Below, piece after piece: positions 7,531 through 13,833 of a stretch of 29,397 bases of DNA. The stretch lies in the IMG/VR virus record IMGVR_UViG_3300008221_001418, positions 1 to 29,397 of that record; one strand, 5' to 3'. Within the stretch, counting starts at the first letter, position 1, and each line of letters opens with the position of its first letter. The notes beneath the pieces are model-generated. The model searched no databases, had not been told where the DNA came from, and saw nothing but the letters and a program-made list of their open reading frames with translations. A program made the position numbers and the translations under genes. This DNA comes from a virus.

Positions 7531-7917
7531 CTAGGCGGCTTTGACCGAGGGCTTTGTGCGGCGGGCGTTAGGCGTGCGTCCAGGCTTGGGTGCGGGATCC
7601 GTGGAGGCGGGGAGTGGTGATCCTTCCGAGATGGATCGCGCTGCGGCACGCAGGTATCTAATGGCGATGGCCTCTTGGGGGTCCATGAGAAGTTCGTAAG
7701 GCTCGATCTGAAGCCAAGCGGCGATCTCATTGACCAGGTCGCGTCGGTAGGGCTGCTTCCCGTGATAGACGAAGTTGGCTCGAGATTTGTCCCAGCCGAG
7801 CTCATTTACCAGCGACGCCTGCCGCTTGTCGAAGTGGTCGAGCCACTGCTGAAGGAACCAGTTCTTCTCCACCAAACGAGTCTGGCCTGTTCGGTGACGG
7901 CGGTCGTTTGTGATCAT
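7531..7917 (-). CDS. Phage repressor candidate (HTH)
   Basis: This protein reads about 128 residues from MITNDRRHRTGQ at 7917; the frame is open to 7956, but a start there would cover the intergenic dyad. The central part (LVEKNWFLQQWLDHFDKRQA, SLVNELGWDKSRANFVYHGK, then YRRDLVNEIAAWLQIEPYEL) is an XRE-type HTH of a kind common in alphaproteobacterial prophages. The tail is basic and Pro/Ser-rich (GRTPNARRTKPSVKAA). It lacks a LexA-type peptidase domain, so induction would not be by self-cleavage. It is divergent from a Cro-like gene and next to three similar 17-bp dyads, the usual arrangement of an immunity switch; that role is inferred. Confidence 0.8.
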   Translation of the reverse strand: MITNDRRHRTGQTRLVEKNWFLQQWLDHFDKRQASLVNELGWDKSRANFVYHGKQPYRRDLVNEIAAWLQIEPYELLMDPQEAIAIRYLRAAARSISEGSPLPASTDPAPKPGRTPNARRTKPSVKAA

Positions 7918-7941
7918 CTCAACAATTCCGCTTGACTCGCA

Positions 7942-7958
7942 GTTGAGAAAAACCAAAC
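7942..7958. promoter_or_regulatory. Operator-like dyad O3 and rightward promoter region
   Basis: GTTGAG-AAAAA-CCAAAC has the same spacing as O1 and O2, with a degenerate left arm. A TTGACT at 7932-7937 could be a -35 for the Cro-like gene, and the dyad lies in its spacer. A further inverted pair, CTCAAC (7918-7923) and GTTGAG (7942-7947), overlaps it. Confidence 0.5.
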
Positions 7959-7968
7959 TTCCGCCCTT

Positions 7969-8214
7969 ATGGACTTACCATCGTGGCGAAAATCAAAGGG
8001 TTGGACGCAAAGCGTCCTCGCTGACCGACTCGGGTTGAGGTCGAAGGCGCATGTCTCACGTCTCGAGACTAAGCGTGAACGGGTCTCGGCAGAGCTGGCG
8101 ATCGCCATTGATCGGCTGACCACTGGCGCGGTGCGTGTCGCGGATCTTCGCCCAGATCTGCATGATGTCCGTGTGGTCCGGCCCGCTCCTGCCGATGGCG
8201 GGCTATCCGCATGA
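7969..8214 (+). CDS. Cro-like XRE/YdaS-type HTH protein
   Basis: An 81-residue protein with a compact XRE fold: LPSWRKSKGWTQSVLADRLG, LRSKAHVSRLETKRERVSAE, then LAIAIDRLTTGAV. The end LTTGAVRVADLRPDL is typical of the YdaS/Cro group of phage regulators. It is divergent from the repressor with only about 50 bp between them. No ribosome binding site is visible before the ATG, so it may be translated from a very short leader. It is probably the antagonist of the repressor and first gene of the rightward early transcript. Confidence 0.85.
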   Translation: MDLPSWRKSKGWTQSVLADRLGLRSKAHVSRLETKRERVSAELAIAIDRLTTGAVRVADLRPDLHDVRVVRPAPADGGLSA

Positions 8215-8438
8215 CGCCGCTGGAGCCCGCCTTCGCCGCCATCGCGCTGTTCGCCGCCTTCGGCCTGGGCGCCCTGGCGCGTCCGGCGCTGAAGCACCTT
8301 TTCGAAACCGGCGTCCGCCGCAAGGCGATTCGCCTCCACGCCCAGAACTGGACCCACGGCCAGATCGCCCATGAGCTGGGCCGCGACCCCCGCGACGTCG
8401 CCAAATGGCTCGCCGAAGCCGACAGGGCAGGGGGCTAG
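8211..8438 (+). CDS. Small protein with one membrane helix and an HTH-like tail
   Basis: This 75-residue protein starts in an ATGA overlap with the Cro-like gene. An N-terminal hydrophobic helix (AFAAIALFAAFGLGALA) is followed by a basic linker and a helix-turn-helix-like segment (AIRLHAQNWTHGQIAHELGR, then DPRDVAKWLAEADR). A membrane-anchored DNA-binding protein would be unusual; the hydrophobic stretch could instead be buried. The function is unknown. Confidence 0.75.
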   Translation: MTPLEPAFAAIALFAAFGLGALARPALKHLFETGVRRKAIRLHAQNWTHGQIAHELGRDPRDVAKWLAEADRAGG

Positions 8439-8441
8439 GCC

Positions 8442-8687
8442 ATGTTCTCGGGGGAGGGCTTCCAGACCATCGGGGCGATTTGCGGCGTCGGGGCGCTGTT
8501 GTGGCGATTGGTCGACCAGGTCAAACCGCGCGGTCTGCAGCGCCGCCTGCATGCGGTTTTCATGAAGGAGGCGCTTCGACGGGTAGAACAGGCTCGGCGC
8601 CCCGTCTTCAAGGGAGACGCCGATCCCGTTGGCGGCTTCGACTTCAGCCCTCCTGGGGCGACCGGCGGTCCATCTCATCATGGATAG
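8442..8687 (+). CDS. Hypothetical phage early protein
   Basis: An 81-residue protein starting MFSGEGFQTIGAICGVGALL three bases after the preceding stop. It has a weak hydrophobic N-terminal helix, then a basic helix (RRLHAVFMKEALRRVEQARR) and a disordered Gly/Pro tail. No family is recognised. Its last 44 bases overlap the 3' end of the convergent gene at 8644-8898. Confidence 0.6.
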   Translation: MFSGEGFQTIGAICGVGALLWRLVDQVKPRGLQRRLHAVFMKEALRRVEQARRPVFKGDADPVGGFDFSPPGATGGPSHHG

Positions 8688-8898
8688 CGCCCACGACCCG
8701 ATGCAGGGCAGCATAAGCGTTCGCAACTGCGTCTTCGCCGGTTTGCGAGCACGCAAACTCGACCTCGACAGGAATTCTACCGGCGCCGCCCGCTTTGATC
8801 GTGAACTCCGCGCGAGCGAGGACCGGCCCGGCTCCGACGTGTTCGTCGTCGGGATTGAAGCGGATCGCAGCAAGTCTGATTTCGGCCGTTTGAGCCAT
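8644..8898 (-). CDS. Hypothetical 84-residue protein, opposite strand
   Basis: This gene has a near-perfect ribosome binding site (AAGGAGAG) about seven bases before its ATG at 8898, which is the main support. The protein looks like a small alpha/beta domain: beta segments (EIRLAAIRF, VLARAEFTIKAG, IPVEVEFA) and a C-terminal helix (DAVANAYAALHRVVGAIHDE). It lies against the direction of the early genes. It could be a late or lysogenic accessory gene; no family is recognised. Confidence 0.7.
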   Translation of the reverse strand: MAQTAEIRLAAIRFNPDDEHVGAGPVLARAEFTIKAGGAGRIPVEVEFACSQTGEDAVANAYAALHRVVGAIHDEMDRRSPQEG

Positions 8899-9917
8899 TC
8901 GAATCTCTCCTTGGGGTGTGTTGCAACAACCAAGGTAGAGCGATCCGTCGTCCCGTCTAGGCTGGGGAGTTTAGCCAGGGACGGCGGATCAACCCTCTGC
9001 GATGACTGTGCCTGGCCGGACTGCTCGAGCGCTGGCCTGTGCATCCGGCCGTTCGTTTCGCCAGTTGCCCTCCTGGGGCTCGATGTCACGCCGCTTGAGG
9101 CCGTCCAGATCCTGGATGAGATCGCCGCCGCCCCACCCAAGCTAGTCTTCCTCGGTGTGGATCTCGGCGCGCCCGATCTCCGCGCCGTCGCCCAGCTCGC
9201 CACCGTCAGCCTGACCGGCGCTGGTGAGAGCCCCGTCATCGCAACCGCCATGCCAGCGGCCCCCCTCCGGAGCGATGACGGGGACCTTCTTTCTGAGATC
9301 TCGACGCGTGAGCCGCCTCTCTCCGTGATCGAGCGTCCCGTCGCTGAAGCCGGAACAGCCATTGCGCCTTTCGGCGACGGGACATCCTCGTCCAGTACCG
9401 CGTCCCCCGCCCACGTAGGGACACAGTGCTGAGCCGCCGCGAGATCCTTTCGCACCACGGCGCCGGTCTGATTCACGACAGTTCCCGATTCGTCCCGAAG
9501 GTTAACGAGACATGCCTGCGCGGCCGATCGCGGCTGCTCGGCCGACGCCGCTCCGCGCGTCTCACCGCTCTCCGTCACCAGCTCCTGGCGAGGCTGTGCC
9601 TGGACCGAGAACGACGTCCGGCCCCCCAGCGTGATCAGCGCCAGACCCACATCGGCAAAGCACCCGCTTCGCCCGCCTGACGGCCATGCCGGACAGCCCT
9701 GTGAACCCGCCGGGGGCGGATTTCTGCAGCGCTGATCGTGATCGCCAGAGGCGGCGCGTGCGGACGGCTTGCCCCCATCACAGCCAACCATGGCCGCCAT
9801 ACGGACGGTCATCGGGATTGCTCATGTCTAACGCCGGGCGGGAAGCGCTTCGGCGAACGCATGTCTGCGCCCCGAAAGGACCGGCCGTCAGGCGGATTCG
9901 CAAGGACCGAATCCACC
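8899..9917. other. Stretch with no securely assigned gene
   Basis: Several frames on both strands stay open here with similar codon bias, and none has both a good start signal and a recognisable domain. The best rightward frame is listed separately. On the minus strand, about 9635-9430 reads like an exported protein (VGLALITLGGRTSFSVQAQP, later VNQTGAVVRKDLAAA) but lacks a clean start and runs into other frames. A second minus frame, 9414-8985, is interrupted by one TAG at 9142-9144. This may be a decayed gene pair. Confidence 0.5.
8911..9432 (+). CDS. Uncertain ORF with a four-cysteine motif
   Basis: The frame is open to 9432 and reads CDDCAWPDCSSAGLCIRPF, then a well-behaved helix/strand region (VTPLEAVQILDEIAAAPPKL, VFLGVDLGAPDLRAVAQLAT) and a low-complexity Ser/Thr tail. 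The four cysteines could bind zinc. There is no ATG or GTG between 8899 and the cysteine motif; TTG at 8911 is the first possible start and lacks a ribosome binding site. The opposite strand is also open, so the call is tentative. Confidence 0.3.
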   Translation: MGCVATTKVERSVVPSRLGSLARDGGSTLCDDCAWPDCSSAGLCIRPFVSPVALLGLDVTPLEAVQILDEIAAAPPKLVFLGVDLGAPDLRAVAQLATVSLTGAGESPVIATAMPAAPLRSDDGDLLSEISTREPPLSVIERPVAEAGTAIAPFGDGTSSSSTASPAHVGTQC

Positions 9918-10364
9918 ATGAACGCACGACAGCACACCCTGCTGGCGCGCCTGCTTATCGACGCCTGCGGCGGCGTTGATGCATGCTGCAAGCCGATAAC
10001 GCGGGTCGAACGATCCGCCCTCTATGCGTACCGTGACTATGAGAAGCCGGCCTTCATGCCGGCCGACGTCATCGAGGCGCTGGAAAAGAAGTGCGGGAAT
10101 CCGGTCTACTCCGGCTTCCTTTTTGAGATGGCGAAAGAGTCAAGCCGGGCCGACGCTCTCGCCTGCGTGGGCGCCTCGGCGGACCGGGTGCATATCTCAG
10201 CCTTCCGTTTGTGGGAGGCGGCCAAGGACGCCCTTGCGGACGGCGATCTAAGCGAGATCGAGAAGCGCGAACTGGCCGCCGGCCTTCAGAAGCTCGAGGA
10301 CGCGGCGCGCTCCATGCGATCGTCCCTGGATGCCGAGCCCCTGGTCGAAGGTGAGCCGACATGA
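9918..10364 (+). CDS. CII-like phage regulatory protein
   Basis: This 148-residue protein starts MNARQHTLLARLLIDACGGV at 9918, with AAGGA upstream. A longer frame upstream (ATG at 9861) is possible but does not look conserved. Residues about 10-70 resemble the phage CII/CP76 regulatory domain (CKPITRVERSALYAYRDYEK, then PADVIEALEKKCGNPVYSGF). In P2-like and related phages such proteins act in early transcription control and the lysis-lysogeny choice. The C-terminal part is a long helix (LSEIEKRELAAGLQKLEDAA). Its stop overlaps the next start (ATGA), indicating one transcript with the replication gene. Confidence 0.75.
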   Translation: MNARQHTLLARLLIDACGGVDACCKPITRVERSALYAYRDYEKPAFMPADVIEALEKKCGNPVYSGFLFEMAKESSRADALACVGASADRVHISAFRLWEAAKDALADGDLSEIEKRELAAGLQKLEDAARSMRSSLDAEPLVEGEPT

Positions 10365-11029
10365 CGGCCGTCCCGATCGACCACAGCCACCGGCGTCGAC
10401 GGCCCGAGCCCGAGTACCGCCGCACCCTGTCCCCCGTTCGCCGCAATAGCCAGGCCGCCGGCGGCGAGAACTGGCGCCCGATCAGCTGGTCCGAGGGCCG
10501 GAAGATCCTTCTGGCCCTGCGGATCCACGCCGAAAAGCAGCGGCGAAAGGGCGAGCGCACGGGCTGCGCGCCCAGGAACAAGGCCGACGCCGGCGGGATC
10601 AGCTTCGGCGCCATCCGCCTGGCCGAGGTTCTGGTCGGCATCGCCACCAAACGAAACGGCCGGTTGGAGCCTTCGGTGAGGTGGCTGGCCAAGGCCCTGA
10701 ACGTCCCCCTGAAAACCATCCACGCCTGGAAGGCTCAGCTCAAACGCCACGGCTTCCTGGACTGGCGCCGCCGCTGGGTCTTCACCGGCCGGGAGGGCGC
10801 GCGCGGCGACCAGGTCCAGCAGACGTCGAACGCCTATTGGGTGAAGGCCCCCCTGGAGGCCCTGGAGGCGGCCGCCAAGGTGCTTGCGCCCCGCAAGGTC
10901 GAAGAGGACGACGAGGCCCGCTGGGCGTCCATGCCAGAGGAAATGCAGGCCAGCCTCCGCGCCATGAAGGCCTCGGCCGCGCGGCGAAGCGAGCGCGGAT
11001 CGCAGGCTGGTCGATTAAGTCGGACATGA
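10361..11029 (+). CDS. Probable phage replication/DNA-binding protein
   Basis: This 222-residue protein is basic at the N-terminus. A central winged-helix region follows (VLVGIATKRNGRLEPSVRWL, AKALNVPLKTIHAWKAQLKR, then HGFLDWRRRWVFTG) ending TSNAYWVKAPLEA. This layout, an HTH with a wing followed by a 'YW' motif, is common in plasmid and phage replication-initiation accessory proteins. The tail is helical and charged. A palindrome-rich non-coding region follows directly and could contain its target. It is not a P2 gpA-type nickase: no HUH motif is seen. Confidence 0.6.
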   Translation: MTAVPIDHSHRRRRPEPEYRRTLSPVRRNSQAAGGENWRPISWSEGRKILLALRIHAEKQRRKGERTGCAPRNKADAGGISFGAIRLAEVLVGIATKRNGRLEPSVRWLAKALNVPLKTIHAWKAQLKRHGFLDWRRRWVFTGREGARGDQVQQTSNAYWVKAPLEALEAAAKVLAPRKVEEDDEARWASMPEEMQASLRAMKASAARRSERGSQAGRLSRT

Positions 11030-11157
11030 ATCACCTGGGGGGTCTGAATCCGGCCTCTCTCAGATTTAGAAGGCGTCGAGCTGGTCGCTCGACCACATGA
11101 TCAAGGGATGAAGGCGTCGCGCTAGGACGCGCGACAACATTTCCCGGGATCACAACG

Positions 11158-11176
11158 ACCGCCAACGGCGGTTTTC
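11158..11176 (+). terminator. Terminator after the rightward early genes
   Basis: ACCGCC-AAC-GGCGGT followed by TTT, 130 bases after the replication gene stop. The stem is short (six pairs) but GC-rich. Confidence 0.6.
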
Positions 11177-11194
11177 CTCCCCCTCACAACAGGG

Positions 11195-11213
11195 GGCCGA
11201 GCAGTGCTCGGCC
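11195..11213. repeat. 19-base palindrome
   Basis: GGCCGAGCA-G-TGCTCGGCC: nine-base perfect arms around a single base. Without a following T-run it is more likely a protein-binding site or origin element than a terminator. Confidence 0.6.
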
Positions 11214-11395
11214 TCATCGACCCACGCTGTCGCGTGCCAACCGGCCGCCGACGGCGTCTGCTCGCTCGTATGTGGGCTAGGCGAGGGCAGTGGGGTTTTG
11301 ACTTTTAGCGATCACCGTACAGGAAAGGCGGATCTGAGCGCCGGCGTCACGCGATATCGCTGGACATCGATCGGGCCAACCGTTGATCTACGGGC

Positions 11396-11881
11396 ATGTC
11401 TGCTCTTTTGACCGCCGCATTGCTCCTTATCCAGTCGGGCACGCCCTGGGACTTGAAGGTGTTCCCGATTCCGAAGGCGGAGCCGGCATCATCGACTAGG
11501 ACGGGCTGGGCTGAAGCCGCCGGAGACGGCGTGATCCGTTTCGACGTTTATCGCCTGGGCGCCGGGCCCGCCGAGCAGACCGTCGTTCGCCGCCAGGGGA
11601 CGAAGGGCGATGTACTCTGGGCGACAAGCGCGAGCTGCCCTGGCGTGGCGAGCGCAATGGCCGAGCTTAATCAGCTGCCTCTCAAGATCGATGCGCCGTT
11701 TTCGCAATGGGAGGGCTCTGTCATGCTGTCCCCTGTCACTTCGCAGCGGTGGATATGGGGCCGCGGCGCCGCGTCTCAGAACACGATCACCGTCACGGCC
11801 GATGCAGGCCCCGTTCGCGATTTCACCAACAACGCGAGAGCCGCTCTTCATGCCTGCTGGAGCGCCGATCAGCCCTCGTGA
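11396..11881 (+). CDS. Exported protein of unknown function
   Basis: A 161-residue protein with a short hydrophobic N-terminus (MSALLTAALLLIQSGTPWDL) that looks like a signal peptide, though the n-region has no positive charge. The mature part is beta-rich with Trp and Thr clusters (SQRWIWGRGAASQNTITVTA) and two cysteines that could pair (near residues 81 and 154). It lies alone between the early region and hicB and is convergent with hicB five bases away. Isolated secreted proteins in prophages are often lysogenic-conversion genes; here that is only a guess. Confidence 0.65.
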   Translation: MSALLTAALLLIQSGTPWDLKVFPIPKAEPASSTRTGWAEAAGDGVIRFDVYRLGAGPAEQTVVRRQGTKGDVLWATSASCPGVASAMAELNQLPLKIDAPFSQWEGSVMLSPVTSQRWIWGRGAASQNTITVTADAGPVRDFTNNARAALHACWSADQPS

Positions 11882-11886
11882 TCTGA

Positions 11887-12324
11887 TCAGGCGGCTGCGC
11901 GGTCGCCACCAATCGAAAGGGCGGGCCTGATCCCCAACGCGCGCAGAGCCTCGAGCGCCGCGTCGACCGTGGCCTTGCCCTGCAGGATCCGGCGGACGTT
12001 CTTCTCATCCTTGCCCAGGCGTTCCGCCAAGGCGCGGCCGGACACATGCTGGCGGTCCATTGCCATGACCAGCATCAGGCGCGCGGCGACGGCAGGTGAA
12101 AGCGGGACCAGGACTTCGCCATCCTCGGCCGGGCTGGGCGAGGGGACGTCACGGGTGTCGAGCATCAAGCCCTCGACGGCGACGTCCAGGGCGTCGGCCG
12201 CCAGCTGATACGATTCCTCGACCGTCGCACCGCCGGTGATGGCCTCCGGGATATCGCGGAAGGTGACGAGGAACTCCCCAGGGGCTTCCTCGACAATGCG
12301 GGCGGGATAGGTGAAGGCGGTCAT
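11887..12324 (-). CDS. hicB: HicB antitoxin
   Basis: This 145-residue protein has the partial RNase-H-like HicB domain at residues 1-60 (FTYPARIVEEAPGEFLVTFR, DIPEAITGGATVEESYQLAA) and a C-terminal HTH (MDRQHVSGRALAERLGKDEK, NVRRILQGKATVDAALEALR). HicB binds and neutralises HicA and represses its own operon through the HTH. It is encoded 60 bases after hicA, the classic toxin-first HicAB order. The pair can stabilise the prophage or act against phages (family knowledge). Confidence 0.92.
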   Translation of the reverse strand: MTAFTYPARIVEEAPGEFLVTFRDIPEAITGGATVEESYQLAADALDVAVEGLMLDTRDVPSPSPAEDGEVLVPLSPAVAARLMLVMAMDRQHVSGRALAERLGKDEKNVRRILQGKATVDAALEALRALGIRPALSIGGDRAAA

Positions 12325-12384
12325 GTCTCGATCTCTCTTGAGGATTGGCCGTTGGCGCGGCCGCAGCGTTGGGTGTGGACGCCT

Positions 12385-12591
12385 TCAGAAGGCGTCCTTT
12401 GGTAGTCCGAGCTGTTTGAGCAGCCCCTGTTTGACGACGTTGCTGATCTCGCCGTGCTTTACCGTGGTGAAGGCGTCTCCGACGTAGACCCGGCCGTGGC
12501 CGCCTTTGCCGTGCGCCGCGTCGAACCGGTAGGGAAGCCCTGCTTTCTTGCAGTAGGCTCGGAGGTCACGAAGGAAGGTGTCGCGGTTCAT
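12385..12591 (-). CDS. hicA: HicA toxin (mRNA interferase)
   Basis: This 68-residue protein is of normal HicA length. It starts MNRDTFLRDLRAYCKKAGLP and contains the dsRBD-like core with KGGHGRVYVGDAFTTVKHGE; the histidine in GGHG (residue 32) is the likely catalytic one. It ends with the helix NVVKQGLLKQLGL. The start at 12591 was chosen over one 60 bases upstream because the longer form would translate through the promoter and operator. HicA cleaves mRNA to stop growth when HicB is lost. Confidence 0.92.
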   Translation of the reverse strand: MNRDTFLRDLRAYCKKAGLPYRFDAAHGKGGHGRVYVGDAFTTVKHGEISNVVKQGLLKQLGLPKDAF

Positions 12592-12597
12592 GTGTTT

Positions 12598-12626
12598 CTT
12601 ATGCGGACATTTTGGTCCGCAGTCAA
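12598..12626 (-). promoter_or_regulatory. hicAB promoter with HicB operator
   Basis: On the minus strand TTGACT (12621-12626) and CATAAG (12598-12603) are 17 bp apart. The spacer holds the dyad TGCGGAC-ATTTTG-GTCCGCA (12602-12621), a likely HicB operator; a further half-site GTCCGCA lies at 12644-12650. The predicted start of transcription falls at or next to the hicA ATG (12591), with no ribosome binding site, so a leaderless mRNA is likely. Confidence 0.65.
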
Positions 12627-12664
12627 GCGGCGCGGTCAAAATAGTCCGCACTTGGCTACCAATC

Positions 12665-12736
12665 AGCTATCAACTAGCTATTAGCTATCGACTAGCCGTC
12701 GGCTATCCACTAGCTGTTAGCTATCCACTAGCTGAA
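12665..12736 (+). repeat. Four tandem 18-bp repeats, candidate centromere (parS)
   Basis: Units begin at 12665, 12683, 12701 and 12719 and read AGCTATCAACTAGCTATT, AGCTATCGACTAGCCGTC, GGCTATCCACTAGCTGTT and AGCTATCCACTAGCTGAA. Each holds an internal dyad AGCTA-N5-TAGCT, perfect in units 1 and 4. They lie directly upstream of the parA-like gene, where type Ib partition systems keep their centromere and operator. Confidence 0.85.
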
Positions 12737-12747
12737 AGGTATTTGCC

Positions 12748-13428
12748 GTGCCGGTCATCACCATGTCGTCGCCCAAGGGCGGCGCCGGAAAGACAACGTC
12801 GCTCGCCATTCTCGCGACCCAGCTGGCGCGCAACGCTCCAGTCGCGATCATCGATGCTGACAAGAACCAGCCCATCGTGACCTGGTCGAAGGCGCCGGGT
12901 TTCCCCGCGAATATCGAGGTGATCTCCGACGTTACGGACGCCAACTTCTATGACCGCCTGGACGACGTCGCGCGCCGGACACCGTTCGTCCTCATCGATC
13001 CCGAGGGCACCGCGAACGTGATCTCCTCACTGGCGATCAGCGCGGCCGACCTGGTCATCATCCCCCTGCAGGCGTCACAGCTTGACGCGGACCAAGCTCA
13101 ACGCGCTCTCGTCCAGGTCACGAACCAGGAGCGTGCCGCGCGCCGGCGGATCGCGACGCGGATCCTTTTCACGCGCACCTCGACCGCCATCCAGACCCGC
13201 ACCCTCCGCCACCTGAAAGTCGAGCTCGCTGACGCCGGCGTCGCCACCTTCGACACCCAACTGGTCGAGAGGGAGGCGTTCAAGGCCATGTTCAGTTTCG
13301 GCGGCACGCTTGAGCTACTGGATAGCCGTCAGGTATCCAGTCCAGACAAGGCCGTCGCCAACGCCCGCGCCTTTGCGGCCGAGGTTGTCCAGGTGCTGAA
13401 GGATCTCGAGCATGAACGAGCGGCGTAA
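12748..13428 (+). CDS. parA: ParA-family partition ATPase (type Ib / VirC1-like)
   Basis: This 226-residue protein is the short ParA type without an N-terminal HTH. It opens MPVITMSSPKGGAGKTTSLA with the deviant Walker A (signature lysine 10, nucleotide lysine 15). The following VAIIDADKNQPIVTWSKAPG and FVLIDPEG, then ADLVIIPLQ, are the usual ParA landmarks. The C-terminus (FGGTLELLDSRQVSSPDKAV) matches what I recall of VirC1-like ParA proteins. These ATPases pattern on nucleoid DNA and segregate plasmids. The GTG start has AAAGG eight bases upstream, and the 18-bp repeats end 12 bases before it. The next gene overlaps by 17 bases. Confidence 0.9.
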   Translation: MPVITMSSPKGGAGKTTSLAILATQLARNAPVAIIDADKNQPIVTWSKAPGFPANIEVISDVTDANFYDRLDDVARRTPFVLIDPEGTANVISSLAISAADLVIIPLQASQLDADQAQRALVQVTNQERAARRRIATRILFTRTSTAIQTRTLRHLKVELADAGVATFDTQLVEREAFKAMFSFGGTLELLDSRQVSSPDKAVANARAFAAEVVQVLKDLEHERAA

Positions 13429-13732
13429 AACCTTCGGCCCGGACGCCGGATTGACCGATGACGTGGGGGCCGGCGACTTCAAGCCGCGCCCGATCACCCG
13501 GCCCGATCCCGAGGCCGCGCGCCGCGTCGCGGAGGAGGGAGGCTACACCTCCGGCGCCTCCATCCGCGCCCCCAGCGATACCCAGCGCCGCTACCGCACC
13601 GGCCGCACGGCCCAGCTCAACTTGAAGGTCACGCCGGAAAACAAGGCTCGCTTCGCCGAGATGGCGGACGCCGCCGGCGTCAGTTTGAACGTCCTGTTTG
13701 AGCGCGCCCTGAAGTCACTCGAAGAGTCTTAG
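13412..13732 (+). CDS. Ribbon-helix-helix partner of ParA (ParB/VirC2-like)
   Basis: A 106-residue protein: a disordered, charged N-terminal 65 residues and a C-terminal ribbon-helix-helix (RTAQLNLKVTPENKARFAEM, then ADAAGVSLNVLFERALKSLE). In type Ib partition systems the small second protein is an RHH dimer that binds the centromere through this fold and stimulates ParA with its basic flexible N-terminus; length and order fit well. The likely target is the 18-bp repeats upstream of parA. Confidence 0.8.
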   Translation: MNERRKTFGPDAGLTDDVGAGDFKPRPITRPDPEAARRVAEEGGYTSGASIRAPSDTQRRYRTGRTAQLNLKVTPENKARFAEMADAAGVSLNVLFERALKSLEES

Positions 13733-13764
13733 GACGAAGAGCGTAGCTAGGAAGTGACGTCTCC

Positions 13765-13820
13765 TTGACTCAATCCGAACCCACGTCCACATGTTGCCAA
13801 AGTTAAGAGCTTTCTTAACT
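13765..13820 (+). promoter_or_regulatory. Promoter region and palindromic operator of the toxin-antitoxin-chaperone module
   Basis: AGTTAAGA-GCTT-TCTTAACT (13801-13820) is a perfect dyad 13 bases before the toxin ATG and is the likely antitoxin binding site. TTGACT at 13765-13770 could be a -35 box; the matching -10 is unclear (CATGTT at 13790-13795 is 19 bp away). Confidence 0.6.
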
Positions 13821-13833
13821 CGATGGATGGAAC

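Larger units (their letters stand above)
11030..11395. other. Palindrome-rich intergenic region, possible origin
   Basis: No plausible gene is seen. Four symmetric elements lie within 130 bp: TGGTCG-CT-CGACCA (11082-11095), GTCGCG-N8-CGCGAC (11116-11135), a terminator-like hairpin (11158-11175) and a 19-base palindrome (11195-11213). The rest, to the next ATG at 11396, holds nothing obvious. Confidence 0.5.

Noticed and set aside
7914-9812. 632-codon open frame on the minus strand
   Set aside because: It runs antisense through the Cro-like gene and two other early genes and contains no recognisable domain; it is kept open by GC bias.
12665-12736. Tandem repeats considered as a CRISPR array
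   Set aside because: The units are contiguous 18-bp repeats with no unique spacers and no cas genes nearby; a centromere or operator fits better.
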